Assembly (NCBI GenBank): GCA_963827705.1 | Contig: CAWHBN010000020.1 | Span: 1-64,000, forward strand | DNA length: 64,000 bases | Reading direction: 5' to 3' | DNA from: JACDAN01 sp963827705 | GTDB taxonomy: Bacteria; Actinomycetota; Thermoleophilia; Gaiellales; Gaiellaceae | In this document: positions 1-8,278 of the stretch, in pieces | Layout: the number at the start of each line of letters is the position of its first letter | Position numbering within the stretch: position 1 is the first letter of the stretch | Position numbers and translations under genes: made by a program | The notes under the pieces: model-generated | Database searches by the model: none | Told to the model about the DNA's origin: nothing | Seen by the model: the letters and a program-made list of their open reading frames with translations, nothing else

Positions 1-386
1 CCGGGCGGGAGGCTATCCGCGCGGTCCCGGACTCGATCCGCCAGGGCGCCTACGCGCTCGGCTCGACGAAGTGGCAGGTCGTCTGGCGGCAGGTGCTTCC
101 CGCGTCGATTCCGGGGATTGCGACCGGCTCGATCCTCGCGCTCTCCCGTGCGCTCGGGGAGACTGCGCCGCTGCTGCTCGTCGGAGCGCTCACGTACGTC
201 TCGTTCAACCCCACGATCATGGGCGACTTCACCGCCCTTCCCGTGCAGATCTATCAGTGGATCGCACGTCCCCAGGAGGAGTTCAGGACGCTGGCCGCGG
301 CGGGGATCATCGTCCTGCTCGCGATCCTCCTGACCCTGAATGCGTTCGCGATCTGGCTCCGGAACAAATACGAGAGAAGGTGGTGA
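1..386 (+). CDS. pstA: Phosphate ABC transporter permease PstA, C-terminal part
   Basis: This is the 3' end of a gene that starts before the window; the frame is open from base 3. It encodes an inner-membrane permease subunit of the high-affinity Pst phosphate importer. The visible part holds the EAA-type cytoplasmic loop (ALGSTKWQVVWRQVLPAS), which in this family contacts the ATPase, followed by the ALGETAPLLLVGA segment and a last membrane helix (AAAGIIVLLAILLTLNAFAI). The stop is 16 bases before pstB. The upstream partners pstS and pstC would be expected just outside the window. Confidence 0.93.
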   Translation, partial: GREAIRAVPDSIRQGAYALGSTKWQVVWRQVLPASIPGIATGSILALSRALGETAPLLLVGALTYVSFNPTIMGDFTALPVQIYQWIARPQEEFRTLAAAGIIVLLAILLTLNAFAIWLRNKYERRW

Positions 387-402
387 TCCCATCTCCGTCA
401 AA

Positions 403-1239
403 ATGGCCGACGTGAGCGTCAACCTCGCCGAGCAGGTCCGCGAGCTTCCCCCGAGGGAGTCACGCGACGTCGTGTTCGACGTCGACGACCTGGGCGTCGC
501 GTACGCGGGCAACAAGGCTCTCCAAGAGGTCTCGCTCGAGATCTACAAGAACTTCGTGACGGCGTTCATCGGCCCGTCCGGCTGCGGCAAGAGCACGTTC
601 ATCCGTTGCTTCAACCGCATGAACGACCTGATTCCGACCGCCGCCGTGGAGGGCACGATCCTCTACCACGGCGAGGATCTCTACGGCCCCGACGTCGATC
701 CGGTCGAAGTGCGGAAGCGGATCGGCATGGTCTTCCAGAAGCCGAACCCGTTCCCGAAGTCGATCTACGACAACGTCGCTTTCGGGCCACGCGTCCTCGG
801 GATGACCGACGGGCTCGACGACCGCGTCGAGAAAGCGCTCCAGCAGGCGGCACTCTGGGACGAGGTCAAGGACCGCCTCAAGGCCGGCGCCCTGAGCCTC
901 TCCGGCGGGCAGCAGCAGCGGCTGTGCATCGCGCGCTGTCTCGCGGTCGAGCCAGAGGTGATTCTCATGGACGAGCCGGCGTCAGCCCTCGACCCGATCG
1001 CGACGACGCGCATCGAGGACCTCATGCACGAGCTGAAGAGGGAGTACACGATCGTGGTCGTCACGCACAACATGCAGCAGGCGGCGCGGGTCGCGGACAT
1101 GACCGCCTTCTTCAGCGTCACGCGCGGAGAAGAGGGCCAGCGCACCGGGATCCTCGTCGAGTACGACGCTACCTCCAAGATCTTCACGCAGCCCTCCGAC
1201 AAGCGGACCGAGGACTACGTGACGGGCCGCTTCGGTTAG
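403..1239 (+). CDS. pstB: Phosphate ABC transporter ATP-binding protein PstB
   Basis: 278-residue ATPase that powers the PstSCA phosphate importer from the cytoplasmic side. Walker A (GPSGCGKST, near residue 57), the ABC signature LSGGQQQR (near 166) and Walker B with the following glutamate (ILMDEPASALDP, near 186) are intact. IRCFNRMNDLIP after Walker A is typical of PstB. ATG at 403 follows an agaagg element by about 20 bases. Longer in-frame starts inside pstA would add a non-homologous leader. It is co-transcribed with pstA and followed by phoU. Confidence 0.96.
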   Translation: MADVSVNLAEQVRELPPRESRDVVFDVDDLGVAYAGNKALQEVSLEIYKNFVTAFIGPSGCGKSTFIRCFNRMNDLIPTAAVEGTILYHGEDLYGPDVDPVEVRKRIGMVFQKPNPFPKSIYDNVAFGPRVLGMTDGLDDRVEKALQQAALWDEVKDRLKAGALSLSGGQQQRLCIARCLAVEPEVILMDEPASALDPIATTRIEDLMHELKREYTIVVVTHNMQQAARVADMTAFFSVTRGEEGQRTGILVEYDATSKIFTQPSDKRTEDYVTGRFG

Positions 1240-1272
1240 GAAATTCAGATGGGCGATCCGGTCAGCGCTGAC

Positions 1273-1278
1273 TATGGT
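1273..1278 (+). promoter_or_regulatory. Leaderless -10 element before phoU
   Basis: TATGGT lies 6 bases before the ATG at 1285, the spacing expected if transcription starts at the start codon. It suggests phoU has its own promoter besides read-through from pstB. Confidence 0.45.
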
Positions 1279-1284
1279 GGCGGA

Positions 1285-1977
1285 ATGCGACGCACGTCCT
1301 TCCAGGAGGAGCTCGACCGCCTCGAAGCAAACCTGCAGGAGGAGAGCGAGCTCGTCCTCCGATCGCTCCGGGGCTCGCTGAACGCGCTCGAGCAGCAGGA
1401 CGCCGAGCTCGCCGAAGAGGTGATCGCGTTCGACGACGAGGTCGACGCGCGGTACCTCGAAATCAGCCAGGGAATCGAGCAGCTGCTCGCCCGGCAGACC
1501 CCAGTCGCGGTCGACCTGAGGCTCGTGCTCGCCGTGCTGCACATCAACCTGGGTCTCGAGCGCATGGCCGACCTGGGCGTGACGATCGCGAAGCTCACGA
1601 AGCTCACCGCCGAGCTGCGCCCGGACGAGACGCTGGTCGAGGCCTTCGAGGAGATGGGAGCCAGGGCCGAGGAGATGACGCGCGTCGCAATGCGCTCGTT
1701 CGCCGAGCGCGACGTGGCCGGCGCCGAGAGCCTCGTCGACCTCGACGAGTTGATCGACCGCGCAAACCGCCGGGTCGTGAAGCACGTGCTCGAACTGGGG
1801 ACCGATCCCTCGCTCCAGGAGTGGGGCCTGCGGATGATCATCGTCTCCCGCTGCCTCGAGCGGATCGGTGACCACGCCGTCGACATCGGCGAGCAGACTG
1901 CGTACCTCGTCACCGGCGAGTTCCGCGAGTTCACCGACGCCTCCCATCCCGAGGGCGTCTCCGAGCTAGGCGAATAG
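1285..1977 (+). CDS. phoU: Phosphate signalling protein PhoU
   Basis: 230-residue, mostly helical protein with two PhoU repeats. It links the Pst transporter to the sensor kinase of the phosphate regulon and represses the regulon when phosphate is ample. The start MRRTSFQEELDRLE matches the usual PhoU beginning. The family hallmarks (LRLVLAVLHINLGLERMADL in repeat 1 and LRMIIVSRCLERIGDHAVDI in repeat 2) carry the acidic metal-binding residues. An in-frame ATG at 1249 with AGGAAA before it would add 12 non-homologous residues; the shorter start is chosen because of homology and the TATGGT element. Confidence 0.93.
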   Translation: MRRTSFQEELDRLEANLQEESELVLRSLRGSLNALEQQDAELAEEVIAFDDEVDARYLEISQGIEQLLARQTPVAVDLRLVLAVLHINLGLERMADLGVTIAKLTKLTAELRPDETLVEAFEEMGARAEEMTRVAMRSFAERDVAGAESLVDLDELIDRANRRVVKHVLELGTDPSLQEWGLRMIIVSRCLERIGDHAVDIGEQTAYLVTGEFREFTDASHPEGVSELGE

Positions 1978-2016
1978 ACCGCCGCGAGCCGCCGGCTCCG
2001 TTACGGTTCCGCGCGC

Positions 2017-2634
2017 ATGAGGCTGTCGCTCGTCCCGCGGACGTCGGAGTTCTACGACCTGTTCACGGCCGCCGGGGAGAACGCTCTCGAGGCCGCGCGC
2101 CTGGTCGACGAGCGCTTCCGCACGTTCCCGGAGCGCGAGGTGCGCCAAGCACAGATCAAGGAGCTGGAGAACAAGGGCGACGACCTCACGCGCCAGATCA
2201 TCGAGCTCCTGAACACCCAGTACATCACCCCGTTCGACCGGGAGGACATCTACGAGCTCGCGAAGGCGATCGACGACGTGGTCGACTTCATCGAGAACGC
2301 TTCCGAGATGCTCACCCTCTACAAGGTCGAGCGCCCGATGGAGCAGTCGCTCGAGCAGTGCCGGCTCCTCGTCGAGGCGACCGAGCACCTTTCCAAGGCC
2401 CTCGGAGAGCTGCGCGGGCTTCGTAACGCTGAGCGCCACCTCGTCAAGGTCAAGGCTCTCGAAGACGCGGCGGACAGTCTTCTTCGGGAGGCGATCGCCG
2501 GCCTCTTCGAGAACCACGTGGATCCCGTCGAGGTGATCCGCTGGAAGGACATCTTCGAGGCGCTCGAGGATGCAATCGACGCCTGCGAGACTGCGGCCGA
2601 CGTCGTCGGCAACATCGTCGTCAAGAACCTCTAG
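2017..2634 (+). CDS. DUF47 (PhoU-like) phosphate transport accessory protein
   Basis: 205-residue all-helical DUF47 protein, the PhoU-related partner usually encoded next to PiT phosphate permeases. The conserved N-terminal stretch (MRLSLVPRTSEFYDLF) and the motif around DREDIYELAKAIDDVVDFIE are visible. It probably modulates PiT activity or assembly; direct biochemical evidence in this family is limited. It ends 9 bases before the PiT start, so the two form an operon. A TACGGT hexamer at 2002 sits 9 bases before the ATG, slightly longer spacing than at other leaderless genes here. Confidence 0.9.
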   Translation: MRLSLVPRTSEFYDLFTAAGENALEAARLVDERFRTFPEREVRQAQIKELENKGDDLTRQIIELLNTQYITPFDREDIYELAKAIDDVVDFIENASEMLTLYKVERPMEQSLEQCRLLVEATEHLSKALGELRGLRNAERHLVKVKALEDAADSLLREAIAGLFENHVDPVEVIRWKDIFEALEDAIDACETAADVVGNIVVKNL

Positions 2635-2643
2635 GGCCAAGCA

Positions 2644-3882
2644 ATGGAGCTCCTGCTCTTCGCCGTCGTCGCAGTCGCGTTGTTCTTCGACTTCACGAAC
2701 GGGTTCCACGACTCGGCCAACTCGATTGCCACGTCGGTCTCGACCCGCGCGCTCTCGCCGCGGACGGCGGTCGTCAGCGCCGCGATCCTGAACTTCCTCG
2801 GGGCCTTCGTGTCCTTCGAGGTCGCGGCGACGATCGCGAGCGGGATCGTCGACCAGGAGGCCATCACGCTGGACATCGTCCTCGCCGGCCTCGTGGGTGC
2901 GATCACGTGGAACCTCATCACCTGGTACCTCGGGCTTCCCTCGAGCTCGAGCCACGCGCTCATCGGCGGGATGGTCGGCTCCGCCGTTGCCGCAGAGGGC
3001 CTCGGCGTCGTCCAGTGGCAGGGGCTGTGGGACAAGGTGCTCATCCCGTCGTTGCTCGCGCCCGTAATGGGGGCGCTCCTTGCCGCGGCACTCATGATCC
3101 TCGTGCTCTGGATCATCCGGAAGCGCGCGCCCGGCATCGTGAATCGCATCTTCCGGCGGCTCCAGCTCCTTTCCGGCGGCTTCGTCGCCTTCACGCACGG
3201 CACGAATGACGCCCAGAAGACGATGGGGATCATCGCGCTCGCGCTCGTCGCGTCCGGACATCTCTCGCCCGACTTCGAACGGCCGCCGCTGTGGGTGATC
3301 GTGGGCTCCGCGACCGCGATGGCCTTCGGCACCTACGCCGGCGGCTGGCGGATCATCAAGACGCTCGGGTCCCGCATCGCGAAGATCGAGCCGCCGCAGG
3401 GGTTCGCTGCGCAGACCGCTTGCGCGAGCATCCTCTTTACGACGGCCCACTACGGCTTCCCGGTCTCGACCACGCACACGATCAGCGGCTCGGTGCTCGG
3501 CGCAGGCGCTTCGAGCCGGCTCTCGGCGGTTCGCTGGGGCGTTGCAGGCAACATCCTCATGGCGTGGGTGCTGACGATCCCGTGCGCGGCTCTCGTCGGC
3601 GCCGGAATGCAGACGCTCACTCGAGTGCCTGGCGGCGCGGTCCTCGTCTTCGCCCTGACTGCTGCCATCGCCTCCACGTGCGTTCCTCGGCCGAAGCATC
3701 CAGGCGCGGCGGCTGCGCGTCCGGCCGGCTCAGGCTTAGTTCGCGGCCGTCGTTTCAACCGTTACCAAGCAGTCGAAGACTGGCCGATCGGCCGGTACGG
3801 ATGGTCGGAGAGGCGAATACGGTCCAGTGCACTCAGTTTCTCTGAGGCACGTACAACTTCTGGAGGGGTCAATGAAACGTAG
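2644..3882 (+). CDS. pit: PiT family inorganic phosphate permease
   Basis: Low-affinity phosphate:cation symporter of the inner membrane with about ten hydrophobic helices. Both PiT signatures are present: NGFHDSANSIATSVSTRAL near the N-terminus and FTHGTNDAQKTMGI in the second half. It pairs with the upstream DUF47 gene and gives the cell a second phosphate route beside Pst. The protein is 412 residues, while bacterial relatives are usually near 330-350. The last ~65 residues (from about 3690) are polar and arginine-rich, and they read across the promoter and Shine-Dalgarno region of the next gene. A lost stop or an undetected indel near 3680-3740 is likely. Confidence 0.9.
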   Translation: MELLLFAVVAVALFFDFTNGFHDSANSIATSVSTRALSPRTAVVSAAILNFLGAFVSFEVAATIASGIVDQEAITLDIVLAGLVGAITWNLITWYLGLPSSSSHALIGGMVGSAVAAEGLGVVQWQGLWDKVLIPSLLAPVMGALLAAALMILVLWIIRKRAPGIVNRIFRRLQLLSGGFVAFTHGTNDAQKTMGIIALALVASGHLSPDFERPPLWVIVGSATAMAFGTYAGGWRIIKTLGSRIAKIEPPQGFAAQTACASILFTTAHYGFPVSTTHTISGSVLGAGASSRLSAVRWGVAGNILMAWVLTIPCAALVGAGMQTLTRVPGGAVLVFALTAAIASTCVPRPKHPGAAAARPAGSGLVRGRRFNRYQAVEDWPIGRYGWSERRIRSSALSFSEARTTSGGVNET

Positions 3883-4306
3883 CGTTCTCGCGGGCGTGAT
3901 CGCCCTCATCGGTGCGGCGACGCTCACATCGGCAGCCGCGGCGGCAGTCGCGCCAGGGACGTACAAAGGGAGCCTGCACCTGGCCAGCGGGGCGAAGATC
4001 CCCGGTTCTCCGGCGACGGTCACCGTCGTCGGCAAGAAGGTCACGATCAAGGCGCCGAAGTTCGGCGTCAAGTGCCAGGGGCCCAGCGGCAAGTACGACA
4101 TGCCCTCGGCTCCGATCAAGTACCAGTTCAAAGGGACGCTCAAGGGCAACGTGGTGAGCGGCAGCTACATCCCGCCGCTCGGTGGCACCGGGGAGCACTT
4201 CATGGCGAAGGGCACCTTCTCGCCCGCGAAGAAGTCGTTCACCGGGACGCTGTCCTTCGTCGGCAGGTGCAAGGGCACCTCGATGATCAAGGCCAAGAAG
4301 GCCTGA
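3872..4306 (+). CDS. Small secreted protein of unknown function
   Basis: 144 residues. A strong Shine-Dalgarno (ggagggg at 3862-3868) fixes the ATG at 3872. A Sec signal peptide (MKRSVLAGVIALIGAATLTS, then Ala-rich to about residue 27) leads to a lysine- and glycine-rich mature part of roughly 115 residues with two cysteines (VKCQG and GRCKG) that could form a disulphide. The repeated GTYKGSL/FKGTLKG/FTGTLSF pattern suggests a small beta-sheet domain. No family was recognised. The start overlaps the tail of the PiT reading frame, which argues that the tail is artefactual. Confidence 0.75.
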   Translation: MKRSVLAGVIALIGAATLTSAAAAAVAPGTYKGSLHLASGAKIPGSPATVTVVGKKVTIKAPKFGVKCQGPSGKYDMPSAPIKYQFKGTLKGNVVSGSYIPPLGGTGEHFMAKGTFSPAKKSFTGTLSFVGRCKGTSMIKAKKA

Positions 4307-4318
4307 CCGTTCTCTGAC

Positions 4319-4351
4319 GGGGCGGGTGAGGGGCGATGCCCTTTACCCGCC
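4319..4351 (+). terminator. Hairpin after the secreted-protein gene
   Basis: GGGCGGGT (4319-4326 region) pairs with ACCCGCCC (4344-4351 region), with inner GGG/CCC pairing. It lies just after the stop at 4306. No strong T-tract follows, so efficiency is uncertain. Confidence 0.5.
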
Positions 4352-4478
4352 CGCCAGCACTTCGGTTCGGCCGCGATGCCTGACGGCGAGATCGCCCGCC
4401 ACAGTGCTTAACAGAGCCGCAAGGACCCGTTAACCGGGCTGAAACCATGCTCAACGACGAGTCGGGTAGTAATTCCTC

Positions 4479-5684
4479 GTGCTGAGACCTCCCCGCGTTC
4501 TCTCTAGCGCGGCCCCGCTCCTCATCGCAGCAGTGGTGGGGGGCGGGGTGGCGCTCGCGGGTGCCGAGCTCACAGGCATCCTCGACGACACCGAAACCGT
4601 CCAGGTTCCGATCGCCGGGCCCGCGGTCGCGCCGGCCGACTTCGCACGGAGCCGACGCCTGTCGGTCAACGAGATCTACCGGCGAAGCGCGCCCGGCGTC
4701 GTCCAGATCACGACGACGAGCACGGTCGAGGTCGAGCCCGATCCGTTCCTGAATCCGTTCGGCTTCCCCGAGGAGCAGCGCCAGCAGGCGCTCGGGTCGG
4801 GCTTCGTGATCGACACGGCCGGGCGGATCGTCACGAACTTCCACGTGGTTCAAGGAGCCGAGCAGATCGAGGTGAGCTTCTCCAACCGGGACAGCGTGCA
4901 GGCGAGGGTCGTCGGCACCGACCCGTCGACCGATCTCGCACTCCTCAAGGTGAACGTGGACGCGCGGGCGCTGCGGCCTTTGGACCTGGGGAACTCCGAT
5001 CGCGTCCGTGTGGGCGACTCGGTGGTGGCGATCGGGAACCCGCTCGGTCTTGAGCGGAGCGTGACGGCCGGGATCATCAGCGCCCTGCATCGCCCGCTCA
5101 CGGCGCCGAACGAGTTCACGATCGACGACGTCATCCAGACCGACGCGTCCATCAACAGCGGAAACTCCGGCGGCCCGCTGATCGCGGCGAACGGGTCCGT
5201 GGTCGGCGTCAACACCGCGATCGCGACCGGGAACACCGGCGCACGCGGCAACATCGGGATCGGGTTCGCGGTGCCGATGAACACCGTCCGCAACGTCGTC
5301 TCGCAGCTGATCGAGAAGGGCCGGGTCGAGCATCCGTTCATCGGCGTGGGCGCCCAGGAGGTCGACCAGGAGATCGCGCAGCTCTTCAACCTCCCGGCCG
5401 AGCGCGGGTTGCTCGTCGTGCGGGTCTACGAGTCGAGCGGCGCGGCGGGCGCGGAGATGCAGGCGGGGACGCGCGAGGTCGTGATCGACGGGCAGAGCTA
5501 TCTGCTCGGCGGCGACTTCATCGTCGAGATCGACGGCAAGCCCGTCTCACGGTCGGAGGACCTCCGCAAGGCGATCATGGGCAAGAAGGTCGGCGACGAG
5601 ATCACGATCGAGGCCTACCGCGGCGACGAGAGACGCAGCTTCAAGGTGAAGCTGGGCCGGCAGCCTGCCGTCTCGCAGGATTAG
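4479..5684 (+). CDS. HtrA/DegP-like trypsin-fold serine protease with PDZ domain
   Basis: 401-residue envelope protease. An uncleaved N-terminal membrane anchor (about residues 8-28) holds the protein outside the membrane. The catalytic triad is His122 (TNFHVV), Asp152 (STDLALL) and Ser230 (GNSGGPL). A C-terminal PDZ domain spans about residues 285-390 and includes a GDFIVEIDGKPV stretch. The family degrades or refolds damaged envelope proteins. The start is GTG at 4479; the nearest upstream ATG (4447) is closed by a stop in its frame. Confidence 0.92.
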   Translation: MLRPPRVLSSAAPLLIAAVVGGGVALAGAELTGILDDTETVQVPIAGPAVAPADFARSRRLSVNEIYRRSAPGVVQITTTSTVEVEPDPFLNPFGFPEEQRQQALGSGFVIDTAGRIVTNFHVVQGAEQIEVSFSNRDSVQARVVGTDPSTDLALLKVNVDARALRPLDLGNSDRVRVGDSVVAIGNPLGLERSVTAGIISALHRPLTAPNEFTIDDVIQTDASINSGNSGGPLIAANGSVVGVNTAIATGNTGARGNIGIGFAVPMNTVRNVVSQLIEKGRVEHPFIGVGAQEVDQEIAQLFNLPAERGLLVVRVYESSGAAGAEMQAGTREVVIDGQSYLLGGDFIVEIDGKPVSRSEDLRKAIMGKKVGDEITIEAYRGDERRSFKVKLGRQPAVSQD

Positions 5685-5706
5685 CGCCCGAGCCGTGACG
5701 GCCGAG

Positions 5707-6192
5707 TCAGGATGATTCTGAGCCTGGTCCGAGGACGAACCGATCGTTCACGCCGGTCGGCATCAGCCAGAGGATCTCGACGGGCGGTTCGTATTCGAGG
5801 CAGACGCCGAGGCCCTGGGCGAGCTCCTCGGCCGAGACGACCACCATCGTCCGTGCTGCTGTCTCGAGTTCAGGCGGAATGCCAACGGTTTCACCAAGGT
5901 TCAAGGGCCGATGCCGATCAAGCAAGTACATCCCGACGCTCACGATGATGTGCACTGCAACTTCGTCCCATGTCGGGCGCAGCGCAAGCAGGATCTCTTG
6001 GCGACGCCCTTCAAAGAGGTGACGCCCGAGGCCGAACGACACGAGCGTGTTGATCCCTGACTCCGGCGAATCGGGCCACCGAAACGCCGAGAACGGGACG
6101 TTCCACTCTGGCTCGGCAAAACCCCCGCCCATGTAGCTGCCCAGCGACCGCTCTAGGTGTGGAAGCAGCGCGTTTTGCTTCTCGGTTTCCAC
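5707..6192 (-). CDS. Suppressor-of-fused (SUFU)-like domain protein
   Basis: 161 residues with a GTG start. The pattern INTLVSFGLG, an EILLAL strand, LRPTW, and a late ILWLMPTGVNDRFV stretch resembles bacterial SUFU-domain proteins, many of which act as immunity proteins to secreted toxins or are of unknown role. The resemblance is judged by eye and could be wrong. It starts 14 bases after the stop of the alcohol dehydrogenase, so the two may be co-transcribed. No toxin gene is visible nearby. Confidence 0.55.
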   Translation of the reverse strand: METEKQNALLPHLERSLGSYMGGGFAEPEWNVPFSAFRWPDSPESGINTLVSFGLGRHLFEGRRQEILLALRPTWDEVAVHIIVSVGMYLLDRHRPLNLGETVGIPPELETAARTMVVVSAEELAQGLGVCLEYEPPVEILWLMPTGVNDRFVLGPGSESS

Positions 6193-6206
6193 CGATTGAT
6201 TCGGTT

Positions 6207-7235
6207 CTACGGTTTGATCTGGAACTTCAGGACTTCGCGGTCGTTCATCGCGCGGTAGCCGTCCGGCACGTCCTCGATCGATCCGGTGCGGTCGAAGACA
6301 CGTCCGGGCTCGATCCGACCTTCGAGCACGTCGGGCAGCAGCACCTCGATATAGGCGCGGACGGGTGCAGGGCCGCCGGCGATCGAAGCGTTCTTCCAGA
6401 ACGCAACGCCGGCGGGTGTGGTGTCGCGCTCGGGGACGCCGACGCGACCGATCGCGCCGCCTGGACGGGCGATCGCGAGCGCGGTCTCAACGGCCTGCTC
6501 GAGGCCGACGCATTCGAGCACCGAGTGGGCGCCGTGCTGCGTGAGCTCGCGGACGCGCTCGACAGCTTCCTCGCCGCGCTCGCGCACGACGTCGGTGGCC
6601 CCGAACTCCTGCCCGAGCGCGGTCCGCTCGGGGTTGCTGCCGAGCAGGAGGATCCGCTCGGCGCCGAGACGCTTCGACGCGATCACACCGCAGAGCCCGA
6701 CGGCGCCGTCGCCCACCACAGCGACGGTCTTGCCAGGGCCAACCTGCGCCGTCAGTGCCGCGTGGTGGCCGGTTCCCATCACGTCGGTGAGAGTCAGCAG
6801 CGAAGGCATGAGCGCGTCGTCCGTGCCGACCGGCAGGACCACGAGCGTTCCCTCCGCCTGCGGAACACGCACCGCTTCGCCCTGGCCGGCGTCGACGTCG
6901 ACGTCCCCGTACCGGCCGCCATGCAGACACGAGCTCTGCAGCCCTTCGCGGCAGAAGACACAGGAGCCGTCCGACCAGAGAAACGGCGAAACGACCACGT
7001 CGCCGACCTTGATGGTCTCGACGTCAGCGCCGACCGCCTCGACGACGCCGATGAACTCATGCCCCATCCGCCGGCCGGCATCGTCATGCGGCATCGACTT
7101 GTACGGCCACAGATCGCTGCCGCAGATCGCGGCGCGCGTGACCTGAACGAGCGCATCGGTCGGGTCGATCAACCGAGCGTCCGCGACATCCTCGACACGG
7201 ACATCGCCGGCTCCGTACATGACAGTTGCGCGCAT
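6207..7235 (-). CDS. Zinc-dependent medium-chain alcohol dehydrogenase
   Basis: 342-residue MDR-family NAD(P)-dependent dehydrogenase. Catalytic zinc ligands are visible as ICGSD (Cys) and GHEFIGVVEAVG (His-Glu). The Rossmann fingerprint is VAVVGDGAVG. The structural zinc lobe (DGSCVFCREG, then SSC) shows three cysteines rather than the usual four: the first is replaced, so structural zinc binding may be weak or lost. Substrate cannot be told from sequence. An aggag-type site precedes the ATG at 7235. The 168 bases between this gene and the next one (7236-7403) show no further gene. Confidence 0.9.
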   Translation of the reverse strand: MRATVMYGAGDVRVEDVADARLIDPTDALVQVTRAAICGSDLWPYKSMPHDDAGRRMGHEFIGVVEAVGADVETIKVGDVVVSPFLWSDGSCVFCREGLQSSCLHGGRYGDVDVDAGQGEAVRVPQAEGTLVVLPVGTDDALMPSLLTLTDVMGTGHHAALTAQVGPGKTVAVVGDGAVGLCGVIASKRLGAERILLLGSNPERTALGQEFGATDVVRERGEEAVERVRELTQHGAHSVLECVGLEQAVETALAIARPGGAIGRVGVPERDTTPAGVAFWKNASIAGGPAPVRAYIEVLLPDVLEGRIEPGRVFDRTGSIEDVPDGYRAMNDREVLKFQIKP

Positions 7236-7403
7236 ACGCGGTGACCTCCGATCGTCAAGGAAGAAGGACGGGGACGGGGCTCAGCCCGGTGGCTTACGTC
7301 TGTGTCCCCGGTTTCTTGGCGAGTGAATCGTCGGCTGCGGGGATGTCCCCTGAGGGTCCGTCGCGCTAGTGCGATCCGTCGTCGACGATCGAGACCTGCG
7401 CGC

Positions 7404-8041
7404 TCAGCGAAGAGCCTCCTCGAACCGCGGGTCGTCGCGTACGGCGGCGAAGTCGTCGTCTCTGGGCGCGTCCTCGCGGAACCGCGGGAACAGCTCGACG
7501 GACCGTCGGAGGTGGGCGAACGTTTCGTCGCCGGTCTCGCCGGCGAGCGTCGCGAAGCACGCGTAGTTGTAATTCAAGCCCGCGTGGTCCGGCATGTGCT
7601 CGAGGCCACCGCGGACTGCTGCGAGCGCGTCGGCGTAGCGCTGTTCGCCGTAGGCCCTCATCGACTCTTCGTGGAATGGCCACGCCTCGCCCCAGTCGAC
7701 CCCCTGGTACGCCTCGCCGGGTGTGGCTCCGACGGCGAGGATGGTTCCGTCCCCGGTCGCCTTCCGCCGCGACTCCGGCCCGACGAACACGAATGTTCCT
7801 GGCGGCGCGTCGACCGTCTCGCCGTCGACCTCGAAGGTCGCCTTCCCGTCGAGCACGATGTACAGCTCCTCCTGGCCCGTCCCGGCCTCGTCGTGTTCAT
7901 TGATCAGCGTGCCGTCCTCGCCGGGCGTGTAGGCGTTGATTCCGAATGCGTGGATCCCGAGGTGCTCGCGCACCGGAATATCTCTGCCGCGCCGCTCGAT
8001 GTCGTCGAGCGCGCGACTTGCCAGTTCGGCTTGTCGTTCAT
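7404..8041 (-). CDS. Cupin protein with TPR-like C-terminus, frameshifted near 8010
   Basis: A cupin domain (EELYIVLDGKATFEV, then PPGTFVFVGP) is followed by a helical TPR-like tail with the pattern YNYACFATLAGE. The continuous frame from GTG 7973 (189 residues) lacks the normal N-terminus. An ideal Shine-Dalgarno (ggaggtga, 8053-8046) precedes ATG 8041, whose frame gives MNDKPNWQVAR and then breaks. Adding one base in the GC run near 8010 rejoins LDDIERRGRDIPVREHLG to the cupin, giving about 211 residues. A one-base deletion, either sequencing error or mutation, is inferred. Function beyond the cupin fold is unknown. Confidence 0.75.
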
Positions 8042-8095
8042 CCGATCACCTCCGTATAGCTCGCGTCGGTACGAATCGTCGATCGTAACCGCCTT

Positions 8096-8251
8096 TTACC
8101 GCGGCGAACTCAGGGCCTGCTCCGCGGCGGCTTTGACGCCCTCGCCCCACGTGGGGAAGGCGTGATGCATATGGGCCAGCGCCGCCTTGTTGGCCCCGTC
8201 CCGGGCACCCGAGCCGGAGCCGAGGACGATCAGGTCGAACTGCTCGCTCAT
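8096..8251 (-). pseudogene. Internally deleted flavoprotein disulfide oxidoreductase remnant
   Basis: 51 codons with a good ribosome site (ggaggg, 5-6 bases before ATG 8251). The first residues, MSEQFDLIVLGSGSGARDG, are the FAD-binding Rossmann start of a dihydrolipoamide-dehydrogenase-like protein. The rest, HMHHAFPTWGEGVKAAAEQAL, looks like the C-terminal end of the dimerisation domain of the same family, where His-x-(F/H)-P-T occurs. About 400 residues between them are missing, with the frame preserved. It is either a deletion relic or an unusual retained mini-gene. The FAD, NAD and redox-cysteine parts are gone, so it cannot be an active reductase. Confidence 0.6.
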
Positions 8252-8266
8252 TGCATCCCTCCACGG

Positions 8267-8272
8267 TAGGTT
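8267..8272 (+). promoter_or_regulatory. Leaderless -10 element before the LysE-family gene
   Basis: TAGGTT lies 6 bases before the GTG at 8279. No Shine-Dalgarno is visible, so a leaderless mRNA is likely. Confidence 0.5.
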
Positions 8273-8278
8273 CGGCGC

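Noticed and set aside
1966..3699. A 577-codon minus-strand frame opposite the DUF47 and PiT genes
   Set aside because: Antisense to well-conserved phosphate genes; its composition (Arg, Asp, Glu, His repeats) is typical of a reverse-strand shadow.
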